Source: Cloeon dipterum (Eukaryota; Arthropoda; Insecta; Ephemeroptera; Baetidae). From it: DNA of 64,000 nucleotides. Under the pieces are notes generated by a model, which saw only the letters and a list, made by a program, of their open reading frames with translations, ran no database searches and was not told the origin of the DNA. A program made the position numbers and the translations under genes. The first letter of the stretch is position 1. Each line of letters starts with the position of its first letter. Of this stretch, positions 33,906 through 45,806 are shown piece by piece. The stretch covers positions 32,605,883 to 32,669,882 of the forward strand of contig NC_088789.1 of NCBI RefSeq assembly GCF_949628265.1, given 5' to 3'.

Positions 33906-35010
33906 CAATTCTTGGCAGCAACAAGTCAAAATGACCCAGTTTCATTCCGTTTAAGAATGAGTCTTGCAGATCTCTGCTCGATTATACACGACTAGTGAGT
34001 TTGAGAACTGAGATGCCGTTTGAAATGACTTAAAAACTGAAGGGATAAAAATACCGCGTATTCTGTTATGATTTTCTCGATCAGCTGTGAGCAGTGCGAG
34101 CGTGAGCATGTGAGTAGTGTGTGCTCCGTGTGCTGACAATGAGTGTTACAGCCGGTCCGGCCGGTCCCTTATTTTCTCTCCTCTCTCTCCCTCTCGTGTG
34201 TCGCGGCACTCACTGCACTGCGTTAACTCAAAGTAGTTCTGTAACCACTCACCGGGAGCAGGGCAAGCGCCGTTTTTAGCCTCGGCCAATCAGAAGCCGC
34301 CAACGTAAAATCTGAGAAGGTGGAGGAGAGAAGAAGGAGCAAGCTTGTCGGCCCTGGATAGGCTGGATGCAGCGCTTGACCTGCAACCTGTGAGTGGCTT
34401 TAGAACCATGTACCCTTTTACTCTCAAAAAACATACTGATGACCCTCGATAATGCTGAGCGGGCATGGAGGGGAGCAATAGAGAGGATTCAAAGTTTGGC
34501 AGGAAAGAGACGCTTCAAAGTCTTTGCATGATGGAACCGCAGCTTCTCGCGGGTTTTTCAAGAATTAAAAATTAAAAATAAATAGGCTGATGTTGTTCAA
34601 TTTTTATTGTAAAGTTCTATCAGAACTTCTGTTATTCTGCAATTAGAAATTGCCAGAATTGCATCGCGGGAATATTAGGAAAATGAATCAGACGCTAATC
34701 GTTACTTCTCTGTTCTTTGTAAATGCTTAATTGCAGCTGCCGGCCTTGAATTATGTGGCTGTGACCTGTGACACTTCTGATGAGCACACACTACTCACAC
34801 GCTCACGCTGCTCACAGCTGATCGAGAAAATCAAAACAGGACGCGGTATTTTTATCCCCTCAGTTTTTAAGTCATTTCAAACGGCATCTCAGTTCTCAAA
34901 CTCACTAGTCGTGCATAAATCGAGCAGAGATCCGCAAGACTGATCATTCTTAAACGGAATGAAACTGGGTCATTTTGACTTGTTGCTGCCAAGAATTGAC
35001 AAATTCTCCA
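33890..35010. repeat. Inverted duplication of the cullin upstream region
   Basis: Arms 33900-34140 and 34770-35005 are inverted copies separated by about 630 bases. Shared landmarks are CTTGGCAGCAACAAGTCAAAATG, ACGACTAGTGAGTTTGAGAACTGAGATGCC and ATCAGCTGTGAGCAG. The left arm includes the cullin's upstream exon; in the right arm the equivalent exon and its donor are not preserved. The duplicated arm may be a second, rightward promoter or a remnant. Confidence 0.65.
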
Positions 35011-35149
35011 ATTATTATTTTAGTTCATGAAAAATAAATTTTGTTATTTTATTTGAAAAAACAAAGGGTTACAAAAATTACGATAAAGAAAAAGTATTTT
35101 CTGGTTGACGTGAAGATAAAGCGTACATATAAATTCATAAATAAATGAA

Positions 35150-35456
35150 AATGTTGCTCCGTGGAAGCCTTTGTTACGCAAAATCATTTTTTATCTCGGC
35201 TTTAGGCTTCCCTCCCTATCACCAAACACCCCCTCACACCCGCTGATATTGGAACGTTCCATCTTGGGCCTTGCAGCTGCCAGGTAAAACTCTCCTTTCA
35301 AAGCGCATTGAAAAGGTCGCGCTGTGTGTGGTCCTCTGCTCGCCTGCTGCAGCTGCAGCTGCAGCTCTCATTGTCCGTCAGAGCATCGAGCAGTGCACAC
35401 GCCGGCCTTGCTCTTCTCTCGCCACATTTTCTCGTCTCTTGCAGCATCAGTAATCT
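35150..35456 (+). promoter_or_regulatory. Promoter and 5' UTR exon of ANK-B1
   Basis: Inverted copy of the distal element at 27640-27950. It has GGAACGTTCC near 35250, AGCTGC-rich segments, and a UTR exon ending GCAGCATCAGTAATCT|GTAAGT (35456). The next acceptor, at 36116, precedes the start-codon exon. Confidence 0.5.
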
Positions 35457-36116
35457 GTAAGTCCCTGTTTTAATCACATTTTTAATATTTTTATCGAATG
35501 ATTGCTCTGATATCCAGTTTGTAAGTCAGTTTTATCTCAACACTGTCCGTCCCGCGAATTTCCCGCAACCGAATTTCTTCTATAAAACTCAGACCTTGAT
35601 TACCTTGACACTTTAACTACCGCAAATATATAATTAATCTCCTAGATCTCAAGGCAGCACTAAAAATGTAATTATTTCTAAATGCTTTTGTATTTTCGTC
35701 ATTTCCTTCCTTGCGCGGCATGTGTGTACCTTTATATTTTTCCCCCACCATCGGCCCCGCTGCTTTGTCGTGTGCGAGCGGCTCAGGTACTGACACGGAC
35801 TGGCCAGTTTATATTGTATCTTCAGTGTATTACATTTTTCAATTACGGGGGTTTTCCCATTTAAGAAAATCTGACTTAATTTAAATAAAATTAATAACAG
35901 TTTTTTTTAATGGAGCAGGTGTTCACACTCACACGAGAAAAATTATTCTGTTTTTACATGAGCGCTTTTTTGGGTCTTAATACAATTGGATATTATTCTT
36001 GATTGGCAAGTTCAGTTCAATCAATTGTTTTTAAAAACATTGAGATGTGACAAATATAGAAGAAAATAAAAATAAAATTGTATTTATTTAATTCATTTGA
36101 TTATTTTTGTTTCCAG
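35457..36116 (+). other. 5' UTR intron of ANK-B1
   Basis: AT-rich interval between the UTR donor and the acceptor TTTCCAG. Nothing else recognised. Confidence 0.5.
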
Positions 36117-36132
36117 TTGAGAAAATACCAAA

Positions 36133-38048
36133 ATGAACAACATGCAAGTGGAAGAGGATAATCCAGGTTCTTCCAGCAGGAGCAGTGAGTATAGATTTTT
36201 ATATTAAATATACGAAGTCTCGTAGCCAGCAGTTTTGTTCACGTGGGTTTGTTGTTTTCTTGCTGGGACGGTTGGCAGCATAGCTTGAAAAAATTAAAGA
36301 AGAAGCTAGTTTTTTTTAGTGTGTCAGCCGCCATACCTGGGCATTCAAAACTACGTAGCTGAGGCATCTAGCCAATATAAAAGATATATAGCTTTAATTT
36401 GTCAATTTTTTCAGGAAAACGTCAACTCGGGAGAAAGAAAAAATTTCAACAGAACAAGAAAATGAAATTGGATGAACAGTACGAGAAAATGATCAAGAAG
36501 AAACTGAGATTTGTCAAAAAGAACAAAGGTGAGATACCCGTTCTCCATTTCGCGGCACGGGTTTCCGATGTTGACGTTTGTCGGCGCCTCGTGGAGAAGG
36601 GCGCCGACGTCGACGAAAAATGCAGCGATCAAGGCGCCACTGCCCTACACTACGCCGCCATGAACGACACCCACGGAGAAGGTATAATAGACTACCTCGT
36701 TGAAAAGGGGTGTGACATTGATGCAGAAGATGCTCATCGTGAGAAAGCAATCGATTATGCCTTCCAAGCTGGAAATTACATGCCTGCCAGACGATTATTT
36801 ATTCACTCAGAGCATCGCAGTGGTAGAAAAGCAACCATAAGTGGTTCCCTTCATTTTTGCATCAAGCGAAATAAGTTGCAGTTCGCGAAAATAGTTTACA
36901 ACAAATATAAGGGTCAACAGAGATTGTGGAAACGCCCACTTGATCGTTTTTGCATCCTTAGAACAGCGTGCGAGTTTGGAGATCTGGAGATGTGCAAGTG
37001 GTTGCTGGAAGAAGTCAAAATCGACGTCAACCAGTTCAAAGAGAATGATTGGAAAGACAAAATTCTTCGTGATGTTGCCTGCAACCATAAAAATGAAGTA
37101 AGCAAGATTCTTCAATACTTGTTCTCAAGGTTCGAATTCACCGCTGCTCAGCAAAGAAATACCTACAGATCGGCATTTCTTCACAAATTAGGACAATCTT
37201 CATTCTGTGCAACAGAGTTAGAAGAGTTGTTCCAGAGAGTTGCGGACACAAAATTGAAGATAGAAGGCAAAAATTTGTTGCAATATTGTGTGTTTAGAAA
37301 CAGACTCAGCGCTGCGAAGTTCGTGCATGAAAAAGACGGAGAACTCATCAACGAGATCTATGAAGACGGAGCGACAATTCTCCACCTCGCAGCGCAGTTT
37401 GGAAGCGTCAAAATGTGTAAGTGGCTGATTTACCAGCAGGGCCAAGAACTCAACGCCTTAAACAACAAAACCTCTGCCAACTTCCTCCATTACGCTGCTC
37501 TGAACCACTTCAAAGGAAAATACATCATCAAAGCATTTGGAAAAAAGCTACGACGCTTTGTGAACAAGACTGATGTAAATGACTCCACTCCACTTCATCG
37601 TGCCATGTTCAACTTGAGACAACTCGAAAAGGTGACAGAGGCTTTGCTTGAACTCGGTGCTGATTTGAGCGTGAAAAGAAAAGGAAACAACCTCCTTCAC
37701 TTCTGCGTCGTTAACCGCAAGTTAGAAAGTGCCAAATTCGTGGACGCCAAGAACAAAAAATTGATCAAGCAAAGGGGAGAGGAAGGAAAAACCACCCTGC
37801 AAATTGCTGTTGACCACTTTGACCTAAAAATGTGCCAATGGCTTGTCGTGGAAAAGGGGGCCAATCCCAAAGCATTAACCGCCGGAGGAAAATCAGTGCT
37901 TGAATCCACTTCCAGTGAGAAGGTCAAGCAGGTTCTCCGTACGTTGATTATGCTCAAGAAATTGAAATTTTTTCGTGCATGGCGGCTTGATCGATCGAAT
38001 ATGGCCCGCTTTTTCACTATGACTAATAAAGAAAATCTTAACAAATAA
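36133..38048 (+). CDS. Ankyrin-repeat protein ANK-B1
   Basis: Coding exons 36133-36184 and 36415-38048 give 561 aa, the longest of the cluster. The N-terminus (MNNMQVEEDNPGSSSRS) is acidic and Ser-rich, followed by a strongly basic run (RKRQLGRKKK) that could be a nuclear localisation signal. Degenerate ankyrin repeats follow: IPVLHFAARVSDVDVC, ATALHYAAMNDTHG, ATILHLAAQFG, NFLHYAALNH, STPLHRAM and NLLHFCVVNRKL. The tail LESTSSEKVKQVL matches subfamily A but continues with a basic extension of about 35 residues (MLKKLKFFRAWRLDRSN...) not found in the others. Its truncated relative is ANK-B2 at 58.3 kb. Probable intracellular binding protein, possibly nuclear; target unknown. Confidence 0.87.
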
Positions 38049-39420
38049 CTTCAACAACAGACAAAAAATATTTGAACTATTTTTTTAAACCTACACTAAT
38101 CAAATTGTTATGTATTTTTTTACCGAGCACAGAATCAAAGATTGGACGGATGCGTGGCTCCGTTAGGAAATTTCTAATATGTGAAAAGTATTTTTTCTTC
38201 TGTGTAGCTTGCTATGAATTTCATCGACTGTTTGTCAGGCATGGTTTGAACTAAAATTTTTAAAACAAGCACTGACTGCCTAGCTTGAAATCTATTGTGG
38301 TCAAAGTGTTACAATATTTCAAACTCTTTTGTAAATTTTGATCCATTCCTCAAATTAATTATTGATTTTTAAGTTATTGTCAACATTATAGACAAGGAAA
38401 AATTATTTTTTTTTTCATTAAAATTTTGTTCTCAAGTTTAAAGCCCGTAAAATAAATAGCAGGAGATGATGTTTACGGTTTCTTTAGAATATAATCTTTA
38501 TATTTTTGGATAGGAATCAGCAGAGCGTCAGTTAAACAGCTAAAGCTTCCTCGATCCTCTCCATTGAATCTGACTCTCGGTTCTGGATTTTCGAGTAGGG
38601 AGTATAGATGCCAATCCCGGTGGATCTATCGGGACTCTTGGTGGTTTTAATGTTATTTTTACCTATGCCGCAGTGAATTGGCACCTGGGTTGGAATCGTG
38701 TTGCTTTTATGGATTTTTAATTTAACTTTAATTATTAACTTTGTTGGATTTCTTCAGCAGCTCAGTTAAATAAAAATAAATACTAACAAACTTGGTTTCT
38801 TCTATTCGAAAAAAATGTTCAAAGCCTCGTTCATATACCTCAAGCGAAACCATCGTATCTAGAACATCCGGGATTGCTTTGCTGATTTCCTTCCATCGAC
38901 TCGCAAGGGGTGTGTAAGCTCCCAAAATATCAGGGTTCGCCAATTTTGCAATGCGCAAAAATGCACCACTGGTTTTTTGCGCAAAAAACCGGCTGGAAAA
39001 ACCCACCAGTCTTGGGTTTTTCCGCACTTTTCCGAATTTAACCCGAAAATAGTCAATTTTCGCTTGAAAAGAGTCTGAAATTTCAGAAAACTATGCAGAG
39101 AGTTAAAATTTTTAGTCTCTTGGAGGAACCAGTGGCTCTTATACTGATTTTGGTGATTTTGAAAAATCCCTATTTTTGGTCATCCATCATGAAAATTTTT
39201 TATTTTCCATAAGAATGCATGTGTTTCGGAAAAATGCGCAAAATTGCAGAAAAACCCGCAAAAAAACAGTTTTTTGCAATGCAGTGGGTTTTTCCGGAAA
39301 AATGCGGGTTTTTGCGTACCCTGCAAAATATGGCGCCAAAAGTTGCATCTGGCTGCTTTTCCTTCCCCCTTCCCATCACGGGGGTGTTTAAATTAGTTAT
39401 AGTTAATTACAATTTTTTAA
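38049..39420. other. Intergenic, no gene; contains a degenerate fold-back
   Basis: AT-rich. Within about 38930-39315, stretches rich in AAAAATGCGC / GGGTTTTTCC recur in both orientations, forming an imperfect hairpin without coding capacity. It may be an old fold-back transposon. No exon was identified. Confidence 0.4.
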
Positions 39421-39942
39421 ATTTATTTTATCTCAACCCATTCCCCGACTAAAATCTCGTGCTGTTGACCCAAATTGCTTCTCTTCCAATCCGCGTTCAG
39501 CGCTCTTTGATAGCTTCGGTCATCTGGTTGGCGTACTCATGATTGCTCCTTAAGAATTGTCTAACTTTTATTTCCTTACGCGCTGTTCCAAAAGCGTGTC
39601 CGCTCACTTTTCACTCCTCGGTCTTTTAATTATGTTTTTTCCTAAGCGAGACGCGGATTTCGTGATTGCTATACAAAGTTTGTTACATGAAAAATAGTGG
39701 TACATTATAGCAAATCAAGCGTATTCGTTTGATACCTGCCAATCAGGGTGCAGGCGAGTTTTGACCGATGGCAAGGAGTCGATAGCGCAAGCGCGTTTTT
39801 CTCGTCTCGAGCGTCGTTCCTTATGATAATTCTATCTACAACTATTGCTCCGTCATCGCTATAATCAGTTGGTTCACCTCTGACCATCAAATAGTCTCCA
39901 TCGGAACTTCTAAAACTTTTATTTCTTGTGGCGCAGCATCCT
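39420..39942 (+). promoter_or_regulatory. Upstream region and 5' UTR exon of ANK-A4
   Basis: 39420-39600 is an inverted copy of 27440-27600. 39700-39942 is the conserved A-gene proximal element with CCAATCAGGGTGCAGGCGAG, a TATAATCAG string and the donor CATCCT|GTGAGT (exon end 39942). Confidence 0.55.
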
Positions 39943-40932
39943 GTGAGTTACCATTGCTACATCATTATTAAGATTTTCTTCTTTCATTTATTTAATCTGC
40001 AAGTCAATAGAATTAGTTTAATTATATCCACAACCCTTATTTTTCCCTAAAAGTTCTTTGCGTTGCCTTTGACGCGTTAAACAGCCCACGATGAATTCAA
40101 ACTCGCGCAAAAATGTTAGCATGTGATTAAAGGGTAAAAATGATGTTTCCATTGCTTAAAATGAAGTGGGCTTTGTAATTAAACGACATATTAAGGGGGG
40201 ATGTATTCCACATCATTTGAATTATTCCACTTATTCGTGGAATTCAGACCCACTGCATAACCTTTCCCTGATGCATGTGGTTCATTTTTACTCTTCAACG
40301 CATATATCTGCTGCTTCTAATGGAAGCGACTCAGGAACGGACTGGACCGAAAAGTTGTAAAAAGCAATGGACTGGATAATTATGCTTGCAAGCAAGGAAG
40401 ACTATATCATTTCCAATTATGCCTGAGAGTCGTATTAGGTTTTTCTGACCAAAAAGTCTGGAGTGACAAAGAACATTTTCCCGCAAATGCAATTTGAACC
40501 TTAGTGCGAGAATTGCGCATGCGTCCGAGCTGGTTTGAGCACTTACGGATAGACCGCCTGTACGAATGACTTCTTTTTTAAATTCGTATTTCTGCGGCTC
40601 ATTCTCTTGACTCGTTTAATTTTGTTATTTTTCCAATAATAGCTCTGCTCCTTGAAATGCGATCGACCGTCTCAAGACCAGGACTTAACTTAAGAAAAAA
40701 AAAACACGGATTGGCTAGTATTGAAGCCGTCGCATAAAATCATTATTTTTGCCAGTTCTTAAACTTTGTTTTGGTGAAAACAAACTAAAGCTGAACTTAA
40801 TTCGGTTCCCAGAGTATTTAAAGAGTGGGCGAAATTAGGAAAAATCTTAAATCATACATACGATACACTGATGAGAAGTAAAGATTAATTCTATCTACGC
40901 TTATTTTTGTTTGCAGCCCCGACAAAGCAGCG

Positions 40933-42462
40933 ATGAGCAGCAAAAAGGATAAAACTGTAACAAATACAGTAATTACAAGTACCAATAACGGTGAGCTATA
41001 AACATTAATATTGAAATAGTTTTTACAAATCCTTTTACCAGGAGTACACGAGAAAGAGCCGCAAAATCCTCAAAAAATGAAAATAAAATTTGCTGAACAG
41101 CAAAAAGATAAGGTAAACACCAAACTGGAAAACGTCAAAGCGAACAAAGGCGACCTTCCCGCTCTGCACTACGCGGCCAAGGTGTCGGATGTTGAGGTGT
41201 GCCGTCAGCTCGTGGAAAAGCAGGGTGCCAATGTAAATAAAAAATGCAGAAGTTCTGGTGCCACTCCTCTGCACTACGCTGCCAAGAACAAAACCCACGG
41301 AGATGCTCTGATCGACTTCTTCATTGAGAAAGGATGCGACTTCGAAAATAGAGATTCACATCACTATAGGCCTATCGATTATGCGCTCCAAGGGGGAAAT
41401 TTCGAGCTTGCAATCAAATTGTTCCACCTATCACAAAATAGTCGAGAACCTGAAAATAGATGGAGCTTGCTACGCTTTTCTATGAGGGAAAACAACTTAG
41501 AATTTGCTAAATTCTTCTCTAAGGACGATATGAAGTTTCGCAATGATCGGCAATATGATCTTGAAATTCTTCTGGAAGCATTCATGTATGGAGATTTGGC
41601 GATCTGCATGTGGTTGCTTGACGAGATCAAAATTACCAAGAGTTTTTCGGGAGACACATGGAAAAACAAAGTTCTTTGCCATGCAGCTGCGAACATAAAC
41701 CATGCAGAAGGCAACATTAGTTATCTGTTCTCAAAGTTCCAATTCTCCACCGATGAAAAAAGAAATGCTTATAGGAAAGCTCTTGTGTCAGTATTTCATA
41801 GAAAACCTTTCAATGATGCAATAGCAGAAGAGTTTATTCAGTTGTTAGGATGCAATATGAGGTTCAAAATATCAGGATTTACTTTGATGCATTACGCCGT
41901 GACAAACAGTGTAGCTGCAGTGGAGTTTGTGCACAATAAGGACAAAAGCCAGATCAACAAGATCAGTGACGATGGTGCCACAGTTCTCCATATCGCTGCA
42001 ATGTTGGGAAACGTGGACATATGCACGTGGCTGATCGAAAACAGACAAGACATCTACGCTGTGAACGAAAGCAATCATGGGAATTTCCTCCATTACGCTG
42101 CTCAGAACGTGACAAACGGACACTTGATCATTCATAGATTTGGAACTGAACTCCGCGACATTGTGAACCGAATCGACAAATACTTGCACACTCCTCTTCA
42201 TTGGGCCTTGGTCAGCGAATATAATGCAATTAGAAACGCTAGCGCTTTGCTAAGCTATGGCGCCGATTTGAGCGTGAAAAGAAATGGAAACAACTTCCTT
42301 CACTTGTGCGTCGTTGCTGGAAAGTTGGAATGTGCCAAATTCCTACACGCCAAGAACAAAAATCTGATCAAGGAAAAGGGAGAGGAAGGAAAAAACACAC
42401 TTCACATTGCCGCTGACCACTTTAATCGAGAAATCTGTGCATGGCTGCTGCTGAGTGAGTGA
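40933..42462 (+). CDS. Ankyrin-repeat protein ANK-A4, C-terminus truncated by a nonsense codon
   Basis: Coding exons 40933-40990 and 41042-42462 give 492 aa. Leader MSSKKDKTVTNTVITST, linker with EQQKDKVNTKLENVKANKG, and the family repeats (LPALHYAAKVSDVEVC, ATPLHYAAKNKTHG, ATVLHIAAMLG, NFLHYAAQN, HTPLHWAL, NTLHIAAD). It stops at TGA 42460-42462, where relatives have GGA (Gly of SEGADPQE). Downstream the frame stays open and homologous for 34 more codons to TAG at 42565-42567, so one substitution removed the last 35 residues. A CTG codon has also been inserted just before (WLLLSE against WLVSE). The closest relative is ANK-A5, with matching 3' flank. Confidence 0.85.
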
Positions 42463-42567
42463 GCCGATCCTCAAGAAATTACCATTGGAGGAAAAACTTT
42501 GCTAGAATCCACTTGCAGTGAGGAGGCCAAGAAGTTTTTCCAATCGATGATCACATCCAAGGAATAG
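42463..42567 (+). pseudogene. Former C-terminal coding tail of ANK-A4
   Basis: Reads in frame as ADPQEITIGGKTLLESTCSE... to a stop at 42565-42567. It is separated from the gene only by the nonsense codon at 42460 and is nearly identical to the end of ANK-A5. Confidence 0.75.
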
Positions 42568-42569
42568 AT

Positions 42570-43370
42570 ATTTTTTCAAGAATCCTTTCATCGAAATAAA
42601 TGCTACATCCTTTATACAGTAATTCGCTACACAAAAATAAAAGAGTTCTCCGCGGCATGAAAATCTGTCTTTATTTAAAATTTCCTCGCTGTTGCCAAAA
42701 ATTTATTTTTATCATTATCGAATGTTTCCAGAGAAAAGAGCCTATACCAAAAAAAGGTTTTCAAATGTTAAGACTTAAAATCTAGTCAAAAACTTGTGCG
42801 TTTGACGCCAATTTAGTTTCATATAGCTTCAGTAATTCGGACACAAAATTCGCTAAAAAACTCATTTAACATGGGGAGAGATGTGGACGATGAATCTATT
42901 TCTGGCAACCCAATGTCAGGGATGGCCAAAGGAGGTGTGTTTAATTGACTTGAAGTTCTCAAGTAGCTCAACTTGCTGGATTTCACACCTTGCAGCGACT
43001 ATATGTAATATCATCTCGATAAATAGATAAAATAAGTTAAAGGGACGATTCATTTATTAAATTAACCAGTTCAGACCAAAATATTATGTTGAACAATACT
43101 TTTGGCAGCGTTGCGAGAAAGAAGAAATAAAATGAATTTCAGGAAAATTCCCTAAATTCTAAAGATTCACTTAAGAAAATCCGATCTCTCACTGTCAAAC
43201 TTCCTGTCACTCAAAACCCCAAGAATTCTAAACAGGTGGAAATCTGGCTCTCGTAAAATCTTTTCGCCGCGGGTTCTCCTTTTAAGCAGGCAGCAGATCC
43301 TTCAAATAGCCTTCAAATATTCTAATACTTTATTCACGAGCGAGGAAGCCAAGTTTGAACCCTCTTCTTA
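42570..43370 (+). repeat. 3' flank shared with ANK-A5 (direct duplication, copy 1)
   Basis: Matches 54030-54830 at high similarity, including AATAAA-like strings, a CTTGTGCGTTTGACGCCAATTTAG phrase and a short open reading frame starting near 42871 (MGRDVDDES). Confidence 0.7.
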
Positions 43371-45806
43371 ACAAGACAATTGACTTTATTTAATTACTAG
43401 GAAAAAATAAATTCACGAGATTGGAACGAATTAAAGCAGTTATAGTATGTGCACTATTGATATGTGGTACTCAGACAGAAGTCTGAACAAGAAGGCTGGC
43501 TAATTTTAGAAGAAATTGGTGAAGTCCTTACCGGACAGCCGATAACATTTCGGACATGCGCCCCTCCGAGAAGTATATACAGAATATCACCACGCTATCT
43601 CAGTCTAGTTTAGTTTTTCGCATATTGCATTTACTTAAGAAACACCAAGAGGGCCTAGGGTAAACCAAGGAGGATTCTGTCCCTGACGCAACACTGAGAT
43701 AAAAAATATGCAGAACCATAATAAAGATCATTTGAAAAAAGAAAATAATAATTGTGGTGTTCTAAACTGATATTAAAAATGTTTACAGGGTGAGAATAAA
43801 AAATGCATGCCGCATGGCTACTATTAGAGGATAGTGAGATCAGGGGATAAAGAATTTAAAAACTAGATAGTTGAGGTAACACTGAAGATTTAGGGTCTTG
43901 TACTTAATAAAAACTGTCAAAGAGTAAATTTTAATAATTAGAAATAAGGGGTTGAACTAAAGTACACATTTTTTCTTTTTCTCCTCATCGACACTTTTGG
44001 CCATTTGCCCCCTCTTGGCGAGTGACCTCTATAAAGCGTCATTCCGTTATCGCCAAAAATTTGCAAAACAAACTGGGCCAATATTTTTCAACATTGTTAT
44101 ATTTTTAAAAAATTTTTTCTTGCTGAAACTCTCTTTTGATTATAAAAAATTGAACATACTTAGTTAGATACATAATCGCACTGGCAGACTACGCACGCTT
44201 CGAGAAAAATCCCTTTTTCATATAAAATTCTTCATTTTCGCTGTTATCTTGTCTTTTTATGGTTAAGTAATTTCTGTCGCTGCTGCGTGGAGGTCAAAAG
44301 GGCCAAGTTCAAAATCAAGACAAACTCTCGCATCTGCGAGGCCTTCTCGTGACCTTGTTTTCATCTCAAGTGCACGTGATTCTTTTCGCCGGCATAGCAG
44401 CTCTTTATGAAATTGATCTTTTTCACCGCTTTTCACTCAGTTTGCGGCTTCAATCACGCGGGCACGCGCCACCGACTGCGGTTCGTCCTCCGGCGCCGCC
44501 TTCTTGAGCTGCTTTACAGTCGGTGGCGCCGCACGTGCGGCCCCGCCTCCTCCTCCAGGACCATCAGCGCCGACTTTTTCCTCCAGCTTCTCCACGTGCT
44601 TGGCTTCTGCCTCCGCGCTGAAAGCAAACAAATCACGATACATTAATGGGGAACGTCCTTTAAAGCGCGCCTTAAAGGACGTTTCGACCAACTAGAAATA
44701 ATATCTGCATTAAAGGAAACGTCAATTCTCCGCCATTTAGAATTTTTTACCACTAAAATTATTAACCAACATACAACATAATTTTAATTTCTTTTTAATG
44801 CGAATATTTAATCTAAAAGAAACATCCAAATTCATTACAGGGACCGCCATCTTGTATTTTTTATTCAAAATTTCGGAAAAAACGCAGTTTTACAACGACG
44901 TTTTTTTAAATTATGAAATGGGGTGCACTGCACCCCATATCAGTTTTAGAAAATGCACCAAAAAAAAAATAGAATAATAACGTTTTTTTATTTCTCAGCT
45001 TCAATATTTGATTGACAGACCTGATGTAGAAGTTAACTGTTGGTTAAATAAAAACAATTAACATAAATAGCAACTTGATAAAGCCAACAATGCAAAAATA
45101 TTTTTAATCTTTAGCGGACTGTTAAGTTCTACTTTAACTAACACTCAATCGATGATTTTTTTAATGTAGTATTTTGACGTATCACTGCTACTTTGATTAA
45201 ATTTTAACTGTCTAAAATACTTAAGCTAAACATGTGTACAACATTCCACAAGAGCTGATATTGATCTAAAAATTAAAAATGGTTTTCAGCAAAATTTTAT
45301 CAAATTGGTATCCTTAACCTACTTCTTTTGCTCAACAAAAATTTAGATTTTTTGCATTTAGGAACATTTGAAACCGATTATTTGATAGATTATTTGCCTA
45401 GAAACCGATTCTAAAACCGATTATTTGCCTCTAAATTTCCGACTATAATGATCGATTATTTCTTAGCTAAATCGACTATTTTTGCACATCCCTATTTAAT
45501 TCACACATTCTTGCTGGCTTCTCCAAATTTATCAGCCGACATGCGGCACTCTCTTTTCACACCGCCCTGAAAATTATTAATTACTGAACAAGCAAGAGAA
45601 AATTATTTGTTCAAAAATATTAGCACAGTTCGTATAGTAATTTTGTTGCGATAACGGAATGACGCAATTCATATATTGAGGTCAGTCGCCAACTGGGGGC
45701 AAATGGCATACAAAGTATCGTCTTGATAATTTAATCAGACTCGAAGTGCGGTACGCGACGGTCGGAGCAGCAGCCCTGGTCCATCGCGCGCAGAGAAGAA
45801 ATCACG
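43371..45806. other. Intergenic region before protease B
   Basis: Mostly AT-rich. 43990-44400 duplicates the upstream region of protease A (4740-4930). 45655-45800 is the promoter-side sequence of protease B, inverted relative to that of protease A. Apart from the orphan exon-like ORF at 44437-44640 I see no gene. A promoter-like TATATAC with a downstream TCAGTCTAG near 43575-43610 is isolated. Confidence 0.45.
44437..44640 (-). CDS. Orphan exon-like open frame, Ala/Gly/Lys-rich
   Basis: A GC-rich island in AT-rich surroundings. On the minus strand a TTTGCTTTCAG acceptor precedes AEAEAKHVEKLEEKVGADG, then a Gly/Ala-rich run and VKQLKKAAPEDEPQ, to a stop at 44437. It looks like the last exon of a gene, with coiled-coil-like and low-complexity content, but I found no partner exon. 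I do not recognise it. It may be a captured exon or a chance GC-rich frame. Confidence 0.25.
   Translation of the reverse strand, partial: YRDLFAFSAEAEAKHVEKLEEKVGADGPGGGGGAARAAPPTVKQLKKAAPEDEPQSVARARVIEAAN

Noticed and set aside
38930-39315. Considered as a gene because of several long overlapping frames
   Set aside because: The sequence is an imperfect hairpin of GGGTTTTTCC/AAAAATGCGC-like words, which explains frames on both strands.
43447-43720. Possible solo LTR (starts TGTGCAC, has TATATAC and a TCAGT string)
   Set aside because: No matching second end, primer-binding site or target duplication could be identified.
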